The notes: a model not told the origin generated them from the letters alone. A stretch of 64,000 bases of DNA from G965233625 sp965233625 (GCA_965233625.1 OZ247499.1:2170001-2234000), one strand, 5' to 3'; numbered from the stretch's first letter, positions 34,150 to 43,332 are shown. A program made the numbers and translations.

Positions 34150-35772
34150 ATGCTGTTTACACGCGATGGCCATAACGTCTTCCTGGGCGACATCTACCGG
34201 GGCAGCACGGCCTTCCTGATCTGCGGAGGCCCTTCCCTGAAGTGTCATGACCTGTCACTCCTTCGCCAGCGTGGCGTACTGACCTGCGCCGTCAACAACG
34301 CGGCCACGATTCACCGGCCCCAACTCTGGCTGAGCGCCGACGATCCCGGAAGCTTTAGCGATGCGATCTGGCGCGATCCCGGCATTCTCAAATTCACCCC
34401 GCTCTGCAACATGGAGAAAACGTTTCACGTACGCAATGAGCACGGGCTCCTGTCATCATCGAGCGAGAAAGTCGGCGAAATGCCAGGGGTTTTCGGATTC
34501 CGGCGTAACGAGATATTTCAGGCGGACACCTGGTTGTACGAAAACTCATTCAACTGGGGCAATCACGGCAACCAGGTCGATGATTACGGTCAGAAAGGCT
34601 CTCGGTCGATCATGTATATCGCACTGAGGCTGCTGTTCTACCTCGGTGTCCGTCGCCTTTATCTGGTTGGCTGCGACTTCAAAATGGAGTATGGAAAGCA
34701 GAACTACGCCTTTCCACAGGATCGCAGCGCCGGGTCCGTCAAAGGCAACAATAGCAGCTACCAGATCATGAAAGAGAGGTTCGCACACCTGCTTCCTCAT
34801 TTTCAGCGGGAAGGCTACGAGATCTTTAACTGCACGCCCGACAGTGGTCTTAAAGTGTTCCCGCACGTTCCCTTTGAGGACGCCGTGAACGATGCTCTTT
34901 CACGCCAGCCCCAGGAAATAAACACGTGGGGAATGTACGACAAGAAGGCACAATCCCAGAAAACTGACGAAGCTGTTCTGCGCTCCCAGGAAACCGTGAC
35001 ATCTCAGGATAAGATACCCGCGCTTACTCTCGTCGTGGGATTACTCGCCGAAGATGTTGAAATCTGGCAACGCACGTGGCCGACGTGGCTTGAGCACAAG
35101 AGCTTCATTCACGATCTTCCTCTCGTGCTTCTCTACGATCCTTCCATTGATCTGGCGCAGCCGGCACTCCGCTTTCTCAGAGAACGCTCACGAGTTAAAT
35201 GTGTACCGCTCGATCTGAAGAATGGGGAAACCGCTGCTCGGCGTCTTCCAGCCGCACTGGTGAAAACAACGCCAGAGCACGTCGCGACTGCCTGGTATCT
35301 GCAACTGGATCCGCGAGCCATCGCAACGAACCAGGACCGTTGGATTTATCCACATTGGTTTGAAGAGAAAAAGAACGAACAACTCCCCGTATTCATAACT
35401 TGTCCGTGGACCTATGTGCGTCCCGCAAACACGATTGAGAGGCTCAACGACTGGGCCGACCGCATTCCCGGACTGTCGAAGTATCCGCGTGTCAACATTC
35501 CGTTTGACACCAGTCAGAAGCGGCTCGAATACGACACCATAAACTCCTGGTGTTTCCTGGCGAGTACTGGCTGGACGCGGGAAATTGCCACGTTCACCCC
35601 GGATGTTCTCCCCTGCCCCGCTCATTCAACATATGTGCACTACTGTGCTCTGCGTCGCGGCGAGCATTTTATCCGGGAACAGATCAAGCACTTTGGCTGG
35701 GATCATCACTTTAAGAGCAGAGAGTGGTATCTCAAGGAGACAGAGCACCTGCTCGCCAAGGTGGGGGGCTGA
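34150..35772 (+). CDS. Fusion: MptE/DUF115-like domain plus glycosyltransferase-like domain
   Basis: 540 aa from the ATG at 34150 (a longer frame begins at 34051). The N-terminal ~260 residues resemble the MptE-like/DUF115 family often fused to or found beside glycosyltransferases: GSTAFLICGGPSLKCHDLSL, AVNNAATIHRPQLWLSADDP, and later YLVGCDFKMEY. The C-terminal ~250 residues are paralogous to the whole 20340-21191 protein but replace its DTD with DPR (LQLDPRAIAT). The fusion suggests that one protein selects or transfers a glycan building block. Exact reaction unknown. Confidence 0.65.
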   Translation: MLFTRDGHNVFLGDIYRGSTAFLICGGPSLKCHDLSLLRQRGVLTCAVNNAATIHRPQLWLSADDPGSFSDAIWRDPGILKFTPLCNMEKTFHVRNEHGLLSSSSEKVGEMPGVFGFRRNEIFQADTWLYENSFNWGNHGNQVDDYGQKGSRSIMYIALRLLFYLGVRRLYLVGCDFKMEYGKQNYAFPQDRSAGSVKGNNSSYQIMKERFAHLLPHFQREGYEIFNCTPDSGLKVFPHVPFEDAVNDALSRQPQEINTWGMYDKKAQSQKTDEAVLRSQETVTSQDKIPALTLVVGLLAEDVEIWQRTWPTWLEHKSFIHDLPLVLLYDPSIDLAQPALRFLRERSRVKCVPLDLKNGETAARRLPAALVKTTPEHVATAWYLQLDPRAIATNQDRWIYPHWFEEKKNEQLPVFITCPWTYVRPANTIERLNDWADRIPGLSKYPRVNIPFDTSQKRLEYDTINSWCFLASTGWTREIATFTPDVLPCPAHSTYVHYCALRRGEHFIREQIKHFGWDHHFKSREWYLKETEHLLAKVGG

Positions 35773-35798
35773 CTTACGGCAGATTGAAGAGCCAAGAG

Positions 35799-36335
35799 AT
35801 GAAATTCACAAAAGACTGGCATTCCCGCCATTTGGCGAATTGGGAGAAACACCTGGGTGATCTCCAGGGGAAACGGATCAGGTGCCTTGAGATCGGCTCC
35901 TTTGAAGGCCGCAGCGCCGTGTGGATCGCCAGGAATCTGCTGCAAAACCCCGAGGCGTCACTAACCTGTATCGACATATTCGACCACAAACGGCGCGAAC
36001 AGCGTTTCAATTCCAATATTGATGAAACTGGTCGTAGTGCGCAAATTAAAAAACTCAAGGGCTACTCATACGACATTCTGCCTGGTCTTACGAAAGCTTC
36101 TTTTGACTTTATCTACATTGACGGCTCGCACGAAGCCAGGGATGTGCTGGAGGATGCGGTGCACAGCATGCGTCTCATCAGGCCAGGAGGCATCGTAATC
36201 TTTGATGATTATGAATGGAACCAGAAGTGCAACCTTCCTCCAAAACCAGCGATCGATGCAGTGCTTCACATATGGGCAAGTTCCATTGAATTGCTCAGCA
36301 AAGACTGGCAGGTCGCGATCCGCCGCCTGGATTGA
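35799..36335 (+). CDS. Class I SAM-dependent methyltransferase
   Basis: 178 aa from the ATG at 35799. Motif I is CLEIGSFEGRSAVWIA (~29-44), followed by an acidic residue at the end of strand 2 (LTCIDIF), and motif post-I/IV FDFIYIDGSHEARDVLED (~98-115) with IRPGGIVIFDDYEW (~122-135). This is the pattern of the Methyltransf_24 family, which often modifies sugars in glycan loci. It follows the fusion gene by 26 bp. Confidence 0.82.
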   Translation: MKFTKDWHSRHLANWEKHLGDLQGKRIRCLEIGSFEGRSAVWIARNLLQNPEASLTCIDIFDHKRREQRFNSNIDETGRSAQIKKLKGYSYDILPGLTKASFDFIYIDGSHEARDVLEDAVHSMRLIRPGGIVIFDDYEWNQKCNLPPKPAIDAVLHIWASSIELLSKDWQVAIRRLD

Positions 36336-36374
36336 AATCACCTGTAGATCTGATAGATCATCCTCTCATCGCAA

Positions 36375-37355
36375 TTAGTCGAAGCCATTGGGATGTTGAA
36401 CATGCCACGCCCAAGCCGACGAAATAATGGATTCCAGTGTCCTGTACTCTGGTCGCCAGCCAAGTTCGGCGGCAGCCTGGGCGGGATCAGCGATCAGAAT
36501 GGCCGGGTCTCCGCTGCGTCGCTCCGTGACTTTGTAGGGGATCGTACTCTCCGTGACAGTTTCGCAGGCCGACAAGACCTCTTTGACGCTAAAGCCACTA
36601 CCAAGCCCTAGATTAAACACCTGGCTGAAACCCTGTTCCATTTTTCCAATCGCCAGAAGATGCGCATGCGCAATATCTTCCACGTGCAGATAGTCACGTA
36701 CACAGGTTCCATCAGCGGTGGGATAGTCGTCGCCGAAGATTTCGATCTCAATGCGTTGCCCTAATGGGACTTGCAGCATCAGGGGAATCAGATGTGACTC
36801 AGGCTTGTGTCCCTCGCCAATTGTCGCGCACGATGAAGCGCCGGCCGCGTTAAAAAACCTGAACACGATGGCTCCCAGACCGTAAGCAGTTGCGTAGTCG
36901 GTGATCGCCCGCTCCACGGCGTACTTAGTAAGCCCATACGGGTTCACCGGGTTGGGTGAACTGTCCTCCTTAAGCGGTAGTCCATTGGAGTTGCCGTATA
37001 CAGCTGCGCTGCTCGCAAAAACGATCCGGCTTACGCCAGTGATTCTCATCGCCTCAAGTAGATGCAACGACGAAACAACGTTGTTGAAGTAGTATTTGCC
37101 GGGATGCCGAATCGACTCGCCGACGTCGATGAGGCCAGCAAGATGGATAACCAAATCGGTTTTTTCTTGTGCTAACACCTGGCAGATCATGTCCCTATCG
37201 CTCAGGTCACCCACAATCAGTTGGTTCGTTGGCACTACCTCACGGTGTCCACCAGAAAGGTTGTCCAGGACCCGGATTTGATAACCCGCCGAATTACAAG
37301 CCTTGACGACATGGGAACCGATGTAACCTGCGCCGCCGGTGACCAGTATTCTCAT
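36375..37355 (-). CDS. galE: UDP-glucose 4-epimerase
   Basis: 326 aa, the usual length. The NAD-binding loop is TGGAGYIGSH (6-15). The catalytic triad region is present: FASSAAVYG (~114-122) and YGLTKYAVE with Tyr and Lys (~139-147). FRFFNAAGAS (~166-175) is the GalE signature after it. It interconverts UDP-glucose and UDP-galactose, supplying donors for the neighbouring glycosyltransferases. It is convergent with the methyltransferase gene and divergent from the next small gene. Confidence 0.95.
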   Translation of the reverse strand: MRILVTGGAGYIGSHVVKACNSAGYQIRVLDNLSGGHREVVPTNQLIVGDLSDRDMICQVLAQEKTDLVIHLAGLIDVGESIRHPGKYYFNNVVSSLHLLEAMRITGVSRIVFASSAAVYGNSNGLPLKEDSSPNPVNPYGLTKYAVERAITDYATAYGLGAIVFRFFNAAGASSCATIGEGHKPESHLIPLMLQVPLGQRIEIEIFGDDYPTADGTCVRDYLHVEDIAHAHLLAIGKMEQGFSQVFNLGLGSGFSVKEVLSACETVTESTIPYKVTERRSGDPAILIADPAQAAAELGWRPEYRTLESIISSAWAWHVQHPNGFD

Positions 37356-37478
37356 TCACTTTTGGCCTCTAAAGAGTATTATCAGTTTGCAGCAAAACAG
37401 TGCAAAAGCACGACACTTTTCTCATATTTCCTATGTGTAAGTGAAAACCAAGATATCTGTTTCCCTAAGAGGTGAATA

Positions 37479-37796
37479 ATGGCGAAAGTAACGAAACCCG
37501 ATGTTGATGGCTTCATTCGACTGGGTCCAACCGGTGATCGGTACGAAGTTGATCTAACCGTTTCCTCACTCGACGTTGATACGGAACCGCTCGCTGACGG
37601 CGGAAGGAAATACCGTGGTCGTGGCCTCGTAATCAATTTCGACCGGGAAGGTCAGGACTACGGCAAGAACTTCCCTGTACGCATCGAACTGAGCGATGCC
37701 GATGCAATGCGTTTCGTCGCCGATATTCTAAACGTCCTCGCTCCCCGCAATATCCACTTCGGAAATACTGAACGTAAGGGAGAAAAGTTGCTATGA
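37479..37796 (+). CDS. Hypothetical protein upstream of phosphoribosyltransferase
   Basis: 105 aa, beta-rich and soluble, with GGRKYRGRGLVINFDREGQDYG in the middle. GAGG lies before the ATG. Its stop overlaps the start of the following phosphoribosyltransferase frame (ATGA), so the two are co-translated. No family recognised. Confidence 0.6.
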   Translation: MAKVTKPDVDGFIRLGPTGDRYEVDLTVSSLDVDTEPLADGGRKYRGRGLVINFDREGQDYGKNFPVRIELSDADAMRFVADILNVLAPRNIHFGNTERKGEKLL

Positions 37797-38128
37797 ATAA
37801 TGAAGATATCGAATTTGGCAAAGAGAAATTCAATCTACAGTTCCTCGCATGGTACGATTACGGACAGGCAAAGTACGACTACCTTCAAATAGTTCGCACG
37901 CTCGCGCTGCAAAACAAAGCCAACGGTCAACAGATCGAAGAGCAGTACTGGGCCAACATGCCGGGCTATCGTGGCGATTTCGCGCAGGCGATCAATGGCG
38001 ACTTTGATGCAATTGTTGATCCGCCTTCCAGAAGCGGATACACCGTCCATATTTGTCGGCGGCACTTGCACGATTCGACGTTCGCTGCATCCGAATGGTT
38101 AAGGAAACTACCGAGAGTTCAGAAGTAG
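37793..38128 (+). pseudogene. Phosphoribosyltransferase-like gene, 5' part (frameshifted)
   Basis: Codes for the N-terminal ~82 residues of a type I phosphoribosyltransferase-like protein (FDAIVDPPSRSGY, about 71-83) and then runs out of frame to a stop. The matching sequence continues in the +2 frame as RPYLSAALARFDVRCIRMVK. A single missing base (or two extra) near 38036-38041 would rejoin them to SGYHRPYL. Either a real frameshift mutation, a sequencing error, or recoding; I favour mutation. Confidence 0.6.
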
Positions 38129-38379
38129 ATAAGCTTCAAGAATTCATCGACGGGATTCGGTTTCTTAAGGGGCACGACAAAGATATCGACCAGCTACAAA
38201 GCGTTCTTATCGTCGACGATGTGTATTCAAAGGGCACGGTAGTGCGCGCTGTCATCCACCACCTGCGATCCGCAGGGCTGTCGGGCGCGGCTGCGATAAC
38301 AGTTGCCTGTCCGCTCCGTATTCATCATGATGAGGTTGCGGAAGCCTTTGGAAAGATGATGAGGGAAGTTCGCGAATGA
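38053..38379 (+). pseudogene. Phosphoribosyltransferase-like gene, 3' part with PRPP loop
   Basis: The 3' frame of the gene begun at 37793. It contains a good PRPP-binding loop VLIVDDVYSKGTVVRAV (~51-67: two Asp, then small/Gly-Thr) and ends in EVRE. The TTG at 38053 is probably not a true start. The intact protein would have about 195 residues and bind PRPP; a purine/pyrimidine or defence-related substrate cannot be chosen. Confidence 0.6.
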
Positions 38380-38396
38380 TTGATTTATCGTAGTTT

Positions 38397-38789
38397 TTAT
38401 CCCAGGTCCAACTCATCCAATGGCGGCAGGTCCTCCATCATCGACTGCGCCCCGTCGATGTCGTCACCCAGCAGTTCATTCACCGCTTCGGCCATTTCAT
38501 CGCGGAGCGTCTTGGGGCGTTGCTTATAATCAAACTCCAGTTCTTCCAGACAGCCTTCGCAGAGCATGCTGAGATAGATCCCATCCGAATCGCAGAAACC
38601 TGCCCGGAAAACGTACCACGGTTCGTCGCGCCAGTCGGGCGTAGCATTGGGGCCGCTTCCGCAGCAGGAGCACATGCCTCCCGGGTGGTGTTCGTTGTCG
38701 CCGTGGTCGTAGGTGATGATCTTGTGGCCGAAGCGGGCTTCGAGTTCGGCCTGCATGGGGACGTTGGGGTTGGTTTTCTTCTTGGGCAT
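38397..38789 (-). CDS. Small zinc-binding hypothetical protein
   Basis: 130 aa from the ATG at 38789. Two Cys pairs, MCSCCGSG (~38-45) and LCEGCLEEL (~76-84), probably bind one zinc, and the C-terminal third is acidic (MMEDLPPLDELDLG). No enzymatic motif. The gene is convergent with the phosphoribosyltransferase gene. Role unknown; plasmids often carry such small zinc proteins. Confidence 0.55.
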   Translation of the reverse strand: MPKKKTNPNVPMQAELEARFGHKIITYDHGDNEHHPGGMCSCCGSGPNATPDWRDEPWYVFRAGFCDSDGIYLSMLCEGCLEELEFDYKQRPKTLRDEMAEAVNELLGDDIDGAQSMMEDLPPLDELDLG

Positions 38790-38933
38790 TGGTTGAGGGT
38801 GGCACAACGGCGACGCCCGCGCAAGGGTCAGTCCTATGGCGAATCTTGTTGGTCAACCACCTTGCTGCCCAAGCAGTTCGTGACTATTTTGGGGAAATTA
38901 TTTGATTCTAAGATTATCGCGCGGCGGACCGAT

Positions 38934-41705
38934 ATGACCAGTTGGGCAGACTACTACGAAACGCTTGAAGACGATCAAGCAGCACTCGAAAAAGAAGTCG
39001 GAGCCAGTCGAATTCATGATGTTGAAATCATGCGATATTGGTTGTATTCGAAGGATCCGGGCTATGAATCAAATTATACGCTGCGCTATCGCCCTGCCCC
39101 CTCAATCGTCGTGCGAAGCGAATGTGAGTTGTTTGGAGCTTCATCGCCCCGTTTTGCATATCGTGCTTACTTGCTGCCAGATAATCCAGATTGCTTTGTT
39201 AATCTTCGACGGATCGAGACTCTCGCTCGATCACTTGGAAGTTGGGGAGAAAGAACGTCGGAGCAGGCTGGACGATTATCAGCCTTGGACGTTGATTGCG
39301 AATTCGCAATCAAAAAGACTCCAACCACGATTGTGCAAAGTGCGACTTGCGTTGCAGACTCGTTGCTAGCCGTTCCCCGCCGCCTGGCAGATAGCGATTA
39401 CAGATTCACTTGTTGCGATTTAGGGCGGGCATATGGGGAGCCCGATACCGGGCAGACCCGGGATCTGGTGCCATTTATTAAACACATGCGTTTGGGAGGC
39501 GGCATGTGTGCACAAGCTGCTTGTTTTATGGCTACGGCCGTGCTGAACGAATTTGCCAACGGTATCTTTGGCGTACCCGAAATCACGTTTCTGGGACAGC
39601 ATGAGTCCGCTACTGAGATTGACATCGGTGGTATGTCGCCAAACGACATAGAATCTTACTTCCGTCACCCGAGTGTCGGCCTCTGGGGGTGTAATCAAAA
39701 GGTTTCTACTGAATTCTTGAGAGCGAGCGATACGGCTAGTAAAGAAAGCGCCGAATCACGCGACGAATTCAACCTCGATGCATTCTGCCGTGCTCTGCGC
39801 AGCTACCTGCTTTCTGGAATGCCAGCAGTGATACCCGTTGACTTAGGAGCGCTCGCTGTACGTTCGTCAAGCGGTCAACAGGCAGTTTTTGAACGCAATT
39901 CCTACCCGTTCTTAACTGAAGTTGACACGCCGGACGAAGACAATCTTCACGCGGTACTCGCGGTAGCAGCAAGTGAAAACCAACCACGCGAATTCGTCAT
40001 AAATGATCCTGCAACCTACCCATTCTTGTCGGCTAGCGGGTCTCAACTGCTTGACGCTCACCCGTGTCGAGCTACGTCTCCTACTGCATTACTCCTAGGC
40101 GGTTTCATTTCCGTCACTCCGAAGGAGGTCAAGTTACCGCTGCTTGACGCAGAAGCCGATGATGGCATGGTAGGGGGCAGCACGAGAACGGCGGGGCTGT
40201 TTTCTCTCTCTCTTTCCCTTCAACTTCGTTATCCAGAGAGCTTACCGTTCGGTATGGATACAGCAGTTGGTGAACTGCGATTATTCAACTCAAGAATCCA
40301 CTGTTGCGCTGACAACGAGTTGGAAACGCAATGCAAAATACCTTTCAACATAGCTGAGCAGATTCAGTTAATGCATCGTGGCGGAAAACTTAGACCGCAA
40401 TGGTACTGGGTGCAATTCCGTTCTGACTCGAATGGCAAGTCTTGGGCGTGGGTCTGGGATGCTGAGAAAGCTCCTCAACATGGCGGAATTTCGTTCGGCC
40501 AGGCATTGGATAAGTATGTGGTTGCTGTATTGGAATTTACCAATGAAGACTGCACCACTCATTTTCTGCGACCGATGGGACGTCCAGCTAATGCCAGCAA
40601 ACCTTCCAGGAATAATCTGAAACACAGGGGTGAGCCCAAAGCACTGCGTGCGGCTCTTATTTCGTCGTTCGACACTCGTACGAATTATTGGGTCGCACAA
40701 AACTGGCCAGGTCAAGACGATCTAGGATTAGAGCCAGCGTGTGAATATTACGCTTTTATGCAGCCTGAAATAGACAGGCTATGCAAAATGCTGAAAATCA
40801 AGGATGCGATAGATGCAGTGGACTTCATGGCTGAATGCGCTGAGGCGCCAGATCGCATCACTAGGGTTGCGGAAAGGATAACGAAGTTCCTAGGAAAAAA
40901 GATTATTGGAATTGCGAGCTTTGTGCCGGCAATTTCCGCTATTCCTGGTAGCCATGATGCGACCAAAGCTATCCGTGCAATTCGATTTTTGGCAAGTCTT
41001 GCCAAAGAGCTTCAAGAAATCGGCCACGAGGTCAGATCAATTGAATTAGTCGCGGGTTCTTTGGTCAATGGCGTTTGGCCTGGTATTCCGAAAGACATCG
41101 ATGATGCAGCATCGTTTCTTCGTAGAAACAGCAAGAGAAGCTACGTTGCCAATCGAGTGCCCGACAGCGAAGCCTGCCGTCGCCTGGGAGTCAATCTGCA
41201 CGCCGCTTTGAAATCTGAAGAATGTTCAGCCGTTCGAGAGTCAATCACATGGGCTCTGGAATTAGAGCCGGGTCCATTGTTTGTTTTGCGAGACTGGAAG
41301 ACACTTCGGAATCTCAACGCCCTCCTGGAGCAGCACCGAATCTTCGACAACGTTGGTTTTAACCTAGACGTTGCCCATTGGCGTCTAGCCGCCAGACACG
41401 CATGGGAAGAAGGCACCCAAATTACATTAGAAGCGTTACGATACGACCCAGTGTTTGGAAGGATTACGCACGCACATATATCGGGTCATCACCACGCTGG
41501 CCACTTCGGAGATCTTCCATTGTCGTGGGTAAATTCATTGGATGATTTTACTGCTTGGATTGATCTGCTTCGCGAAAGAAGGAACTCGGAAAACTGTACG
41601 CTCGCATTCTCAGGTTACGTTTCGATGGAGCTAGAAGCGTTGCATCGATCTGTGGATCTATACGCCATTCAAGCCGAATTACAAAATCTACTCGGTTTAC
41701 AATGA
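38934..41705 (+). CDS. Papain-like protease / TIM-barrel fusion protein
   Basis: 923 aa from the ATG at 38934; the open frame extends further back but that part is antisense to the zinc-protein gene. The N-terminal half looks like a papain-fold (C39-like) domain: LGGGMCAQAACF with Cys192, DNLHAVLAV with His339 and FVINDPATYPF with Asn357-Asp358, in the correct order. The C-terminal ~150 residues resemble a xylose-isomerase/AP-endonuclease-2-type TIM barrel (GFNLDVAHWRLA, then a His-rich ITHAHISGHHHAGH at ~845), a fold that also houses DUF692-like metal oxidases. The end overlaps the next small gene (ATGA). No known protein with this architecture comes to mind. Confidence 0.65.
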   Translation: MTSWADYYETLEDDQAALEKEVGASRIHDVEIMRYWLYSKDPGYESNYTLRYRPAPSIVVRSECELFGASSPRFAYRAYLLPDNPDCFVNLRRIETLARSLGSWGERTSEQAGRLSALDVDCEFAIKKTPTTIVQSATCVADSLLAVPRRLADSDYRFTCCDLGRAYGEPDTGQTRDLVPFIKHMRLGGGMCAQAACFMATAVLNEFANGIFGVPEITFLGQHESATEIDIGGMSPNDIESYFRHPSVGLWGCNQKVSTEFLRASDTASKESAESRDEFNLDAFCRALRSYLLSGMPAVIPVDLGALAVRSSSGQQAVFERNSYPFLTEVDTPDEDNLHAVLAVAASENQPREFVINDPATYPFLSASGSQLLDAHPCRATSPTALLLGGFISVTPKEVKLPLLDAEADDGMVGGSTRTAGLFSLSLSLQLRYPESLPFGMDTAVGELRLFNSRIHCCADNELETQCKIPFNIAEQIQLMHRGGKLRPQWYWVQFRSDSNGKSWAWVWDAEKAPQHGGISFGQALDKYVVAVLEFTNEDCTTHFLRPMGRPANASKPSRNNLKHRGEPKALRAALISSFDTRTNYWVAQNWPGQDDLGLEPACEYYAFMQPEIDRLCKMLKIKDAIDAVDFMAECAEAPDRITRVAERITKFLGKKIIGIASFVPAISAIPGSHDATKAIRAIRFLASLAKELQEIGHEVRSIELVAGSLVNGVWPGIPKDIDDAASFLRRNSKRSYVANRVPDSEACRRLGVNLHAALKSEECSAVRESITWALELEPGPLFVLRDWKTLRNLNALLEQHRIFDNVGFNLDVAHWRLAARHAWEEGTQITLEALRYDPVFGRITHAHISGHHHAGHFGDLPLSWVNSLDDFTAWIDLLRERRNSENCTLAFSGYVSMELEALHRSVDLYAIQAELQNLLGLQ

Positions 41706-41965
41706 AGTTAAAGTATGAAAAGGTGATTCGCATGAAGAAACCCAAAGAATCCTTTAAAGAATTGACTGATAATGAATCGTTTCTTGAAACGGTGAAACGT
41801 GGTTACGGCGATGCCGTCTTCATGAAGTGCAGTGAAATCATGGCTGACAAGCAGTTCGCTCATCTCGGCGAGGTGGACGTTCTTAGCAAGGCAATGTATG
41901 AACTTTCCAAGAATGAAATTGACCAAGCAACGTCAATTGATTCACGCCCGTTTTTTAGTGACTAA
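41702..41965 (+). CDS. Small protein coupled to the protease/TIM-barrel gene
   Basis: 87 aa (or 77 from the internal ATG at 41732, which is preceded by AAAGGTG). It is helical and charged and ends in SIDSRPFFSD. Its start overlaps the stop of the large gene, so its synthesis depends on it. It could be a chaperone or inhibitor of the large protein or its substrate peptide; no conserved motif decides. Confidence 0.55.
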   Translation: MKLKYEKVIRMKKPKESFKELTDNESFLETVKRGYGDAVFMKCSEIMADKQFAHLGEVDVLSKAMYELSKNEIDQATSIDSRPFFSD

Positions 41966-42049
41966 TATCTGTTAGGCAGGTTGTCAAAGTCGCATTTTGG
42001 GCGTACCTCAGACAAAGTCCTGTTCGCCGGAATTTATGTTCTGCACTGC

Positions 42050-43105
42050 CTAGGATCTGCGTCGTCTAGCCCATTTGCGGCAAAAGCCGATGAAGGCAGC
42101 GTCGGGGTTCTTGGGTTTGGTGCCGGAGGTGGCGGCCCACGTGCGCCAGTGATTTTCTAATTCGTACATATCCCAGCCGGGTGCCGCAAGCCGAGCAGTG
42201 TGGTAAGTGTCTGGCTGGAGGGGTGGCAGGATTATGTCACTGGTGGTGGAGCCAGCGGGAACGCTGCCTCGGCTCTGAAAGATGACGATATCGGTAGTGT
42301 CGTCGGTGCTGCGTTCCAGGCGGATGCGGTAGTCGGGCATGTGATTGTTGGCGGTGTCGTCGTTGACGACGCGGGTCACTAGGCGTTTGAATTCCTTGAG
42401 GCGGGAGCCGCTGCCGCATTTCTTGCGAAGCAGTTCGAGCGAGATCCGCCACTCAGGTTGGCGGCCGCAGTGCTTGCGGGCTAGTTCGTAGAGTCGGCGT
42501 TCGACGGGTCTGCGCAAGCGGAAGTAGTCGCGGTGCAGTGTTAACACTTCTTGCGACTGGATGGCGTTGAAGACCCAGTCAGAGAGTTTGACTTCGATAT
42601 CCTGCATGCGGCCGTCGCGGGTCTGCCGGACGATCCGTGCGCGTTCGATCAGGCCGAAGGTTTCAAATTCTTCCTTGCCGCCTGCGACGATGTTGGTGCT
42701 GATGCGTGTGCCTGAGAGGCGTTCAAAGGCGGCTTTCAAGGCGTCGTACCCCTGCCCGTTCGTCATGCGGTTGGTCGCTTTCAGCAGGTCGTGAGCTTTG
42801 AAGCGGACGACCTGCGAAACCTCCCTGCCCTGGTTCATGGCGGCGATAAGTTGCGAGATGCAGTAGATCAGCACATCGCGGTCGTGGACGGTCGCCAGGC
42901 CATCGGCTGAGGGTTTGATCTCAATAAAATTGTTGTTGTGCTCGTAACGGCGGACGCGGTGATCGGGCTTGGTCGAGAGTGAGAACACCGGGTGTTCCAT
43001 GGAAGCCATATCGCCCTTGGGGGCTGCGTCAAAGACATCGCACACGAAGAAATCCGGCGTCGGATGGCGGTCGGGTAGCAAGGGTGATCGGGCGTGATTC
43101 TGCAT
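42050..43105 (-). CDS. repA: Plasmid replication initiator RepA
   Basis: 351 aa. The N-terminal ~270 residues match the RPA-type plasmid initiator family: SMEHPVFSLSTKPDHRVRRYEHN (~35-57), LIYCISQLIAAMNQG (~79-93), VRFKAHDLLKATNR (~99-112) and LHRDYFRLRRPVERRLYELARKH (~189-211), two winged-helix domains that bind iterons. The last ~80 residues may be a flexible tail plus an extra helical domain. Five iterons lie just upstream of its start (43150-43281), as expected for self-control and origin binding. Confidence 0.88.
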   Translation of the reverse strand: MQNHARSPLLPDRHPTPDFFVCDVFDAAPKGDMASMEHPVFSLSTKPDHRVRRYEHNNNFIEIKPSADGLATVHDRDVLIYCISQLIAAMNQGREVSQVVRFKAHDLLKATNRMTNGQGYDALKAAFERLSGTRISTNIVAGGKEEFETFGLIERARIVRQTRDGRMQDIEVKLSDWVFNAIQSQEVLTLHRDYFRLRRPVERRLYELARKHCGRQPEWRISLELLRKKCGSGSRLKEFKRLVTRVVNDDTANNHMPDYRIRLERSTDDTTDIVIFQSRGSVPAGSTTSDIILPPLQPDTYHTARLAAPGWDMYELENHWRTWAATSGTKPKNPDAAFIGFCRKWARRRRS

Positions 43106-43149
43106 CTTGTTTCAACACTGCCGCGCCGCTGGCGGGTCTGTCAAGCAGA
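43106..43149 (-). promoter_or_regulatory. repA upstream region
   Basis: The 44 bp between the repA start and the first iteron. The iterons are close enough for bound RepA to cover the repA promoter, so autoregulation is likely. I see no strong ribosome-binding site. Confidence 0.35.
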
Positions 43150-43281
43150 TTCGATATTTCACACACCCAACGTGCTTTCGATAGATCACACACCCGTGTG
43201 CGGATTCCGCCGCCGGAGTTTCGATGGTTTACACACCGCACTTCGATATTTCACACACCGCACTTCGATATTTCACACACC
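43150..43281. repeat. oriV: Iteron array (plasmid origin of replication)
   Basis: Five copies of an 18-bp repeat, consensus TTCGATATTTCACACACC, at 43150, 43177, 43220, 43242 and 43264. The last three are spaced exactly 22 bp apart (two helical turns); copies 1, 4 and 5 are identical, while 2 and 3 differ at a few central bases. Direct repeats of this size, phased and next to a repA gene, are the binding sites of an iteron initiator. Confidence 0.88.
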
Positions 43282-43323
43282 GGACGATTTCAGCAGAGCT
43301 GATAAATCAAAGCGTTAGAGACG

Positions 43324-43332
43324 TTTTCCACA
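43324..43332 (+). promoter_or_regulatory. DnaA-box-like site beside iterons
   Basis: TTTTCCACA differs by one base from the DnaA consensus TTATCCACA. The following ~40 bp is AT-rich (gacttaacacagattaaacac), fitting a site of strand opening. Together with the iterons it completes an origin layout. Confidence 0.5.

Noticed and set aside
43150..43281. Iterons considered as a CRISPR array
   Set aside because: Repeats are only 18 bp, spacers 4-25 bp, and repA is adjacent; this is an origin.
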